NCBI RefSeq assembly: GCF_902388705.1
Contig: NZ_CABMQJ010000088.1
Span: 1-5,635 of the forward strand
Reading direction: 5' to 3'
Source of the DNA: an uncultured Alistipes sp.
GTDB taxonomy: Bacteria > Bacteroidota > Bacteroidia > Bacteroidales > Rikenellaceae
Length of the DNA stretch: 5,635 nt
A model generated the notes under the pieces. That model made no database searches. It was not told the origin of the DNA and was given only the letters and a program-made list of their open reading frames with translations. Both the position numbers and the translations under genes were made by a program. This document shows positions 5,436 through 5,635 of this stretch, piece by piece (within the stretch, counting starts at the first letter, position 1; each line of letters starts with the position of its first letter).

Positions 5436-5635
5436 TCCGCCGGACGTCACCGGAGCTATTCGGGAGGCACAGCCAGGGATTGCCGCGAACAGGGTTGCGG
5501 CACGGCGGCGGGAGCCGCGAAGGCCGGAAGCCCGGCGACCGGAACCACGGCGCGGGGACGCCCCGGCAGAAGTTGCGGCGACCGGAACCACGGCCCAGGG
5601 ACGCCCCGGCGGAAGTTGCGAGCGAGGCGGCGGGA
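5436..5635. other. GC-rich intergenic tail, no gene recognised
   Basis: Together with the promoter region to its left this makes about 300 bp without a supported gene. The sequence is low-complexity, rich in CCGGAA, CGGCG and GCGGG words, and purine-leaning on the plus strand. A minus-strand open frame of 75 codons (5591-5364) crosses it, but its Arg/Ala/Gly/Ser-rich product is not recognisable. It also crosses the 43-bp repeat and the flavoprotein promoter, so I do not call it a gene. The next gene presumably begins or ends beyond the right edge. Confidence 0.6.
5534..5619 (+). repeat. 43-bp tandem repeat, two copies
   Basis: Two head-to-tail copies, 5534-5576 and 5577-5619, both start GGCGACCGGAACCACGG and end GAAGTTGC. 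I find three mismatches in 43 positions: two in the middle CGCGGGG versus CCCAGGG, and one in CAGAAG versus CGGAAG. The first copy can form a small CGGGG-ACG-CCCCG hairpin that the mismatches weaken in the second. The unit is not a multiple of three, so a coding repeat is unlikely. The array may continue in degraded form past the edge. Confidence 0.88.

Noticed and set aside
5364..5591. 75-codon minus-strand open frame near the right edge
   Set aside because: It crosses the 43-bp tandem repeat and the putative flavoprotein promoter, and its Arg/Ala/Gly/Ser-rich product has no recognisable feature.

Overview
The window looks like a chromosomal segment of a GC-rich member of the Bacteroidetes, most plausibly a Rikenellaceae/Alistipes-type gut bacterium. 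This rests on the Bacteroidetes-style TamB and M15 peptidase sequences, the strong preference for G or C at third codon positions, AT-rich promoter islands carrying the Bacteroidetes -7 consensus TAnnTTTG, and A-rich leaders without Shine-Dalgarno sites. The genus is an inference from general similarity; no marker gene here proves it.

Layout from left to right. (1) A long minus-strand gene covers 1-1927 and runs off the left edge. It encodes the N-terminal 642 residues of a membrane-anchored AsmA/TamB-like envelope protein. (2) A 62-bp AT-rich divergent promoter region (1928-1989) holds a perfect -7 box for the leftward gene and a 19-bp perfect inverted repeat. (3) tsaD lies at 1990-3012 on the plus strand and encodes the universal tRNA t6A37 threonylcarbamoyltransferase. 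(4) An exported M15-family metallopeptidase follows 11 bp later (3024-3740) and is probably cotranscribed with tsaD. (5) A roughly 430-bp non-coding, pyrimidine-rich, modular repeat block (3741-4170) contains an exact 63-bp direct duplication. (6) A strong intrinsic terminator at 4170-4205 serves the next gene, which converges on the block. (7) A minus-strand FMN-dependent nitronate monooxygenase/enoyl-reductase-like protein is encoded at 4243-5337, with its own -7 box upstream. (8) A GC-rich non-coding tail reaching the right edge contains a 43-bp tandem repeat.

The four genes are ordinary housekeeping or envelope genes and do not form an obvious single pathway. TamB-like and M15 proteins both act in the cell envelope, TsaD acts on tRNA in the cytoplasm, and the flavoprotein is cytoplasmic. 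The unusual content is in the two intergenic repeat blocks. They flank the flavoprotein gene with opposite purine/pyrimidine polarity and may be degenerate members of one repeat family. I saw no phage, CRISPR, transposase, rRNA or tRNA signal, and no convincing new multi-gene system.
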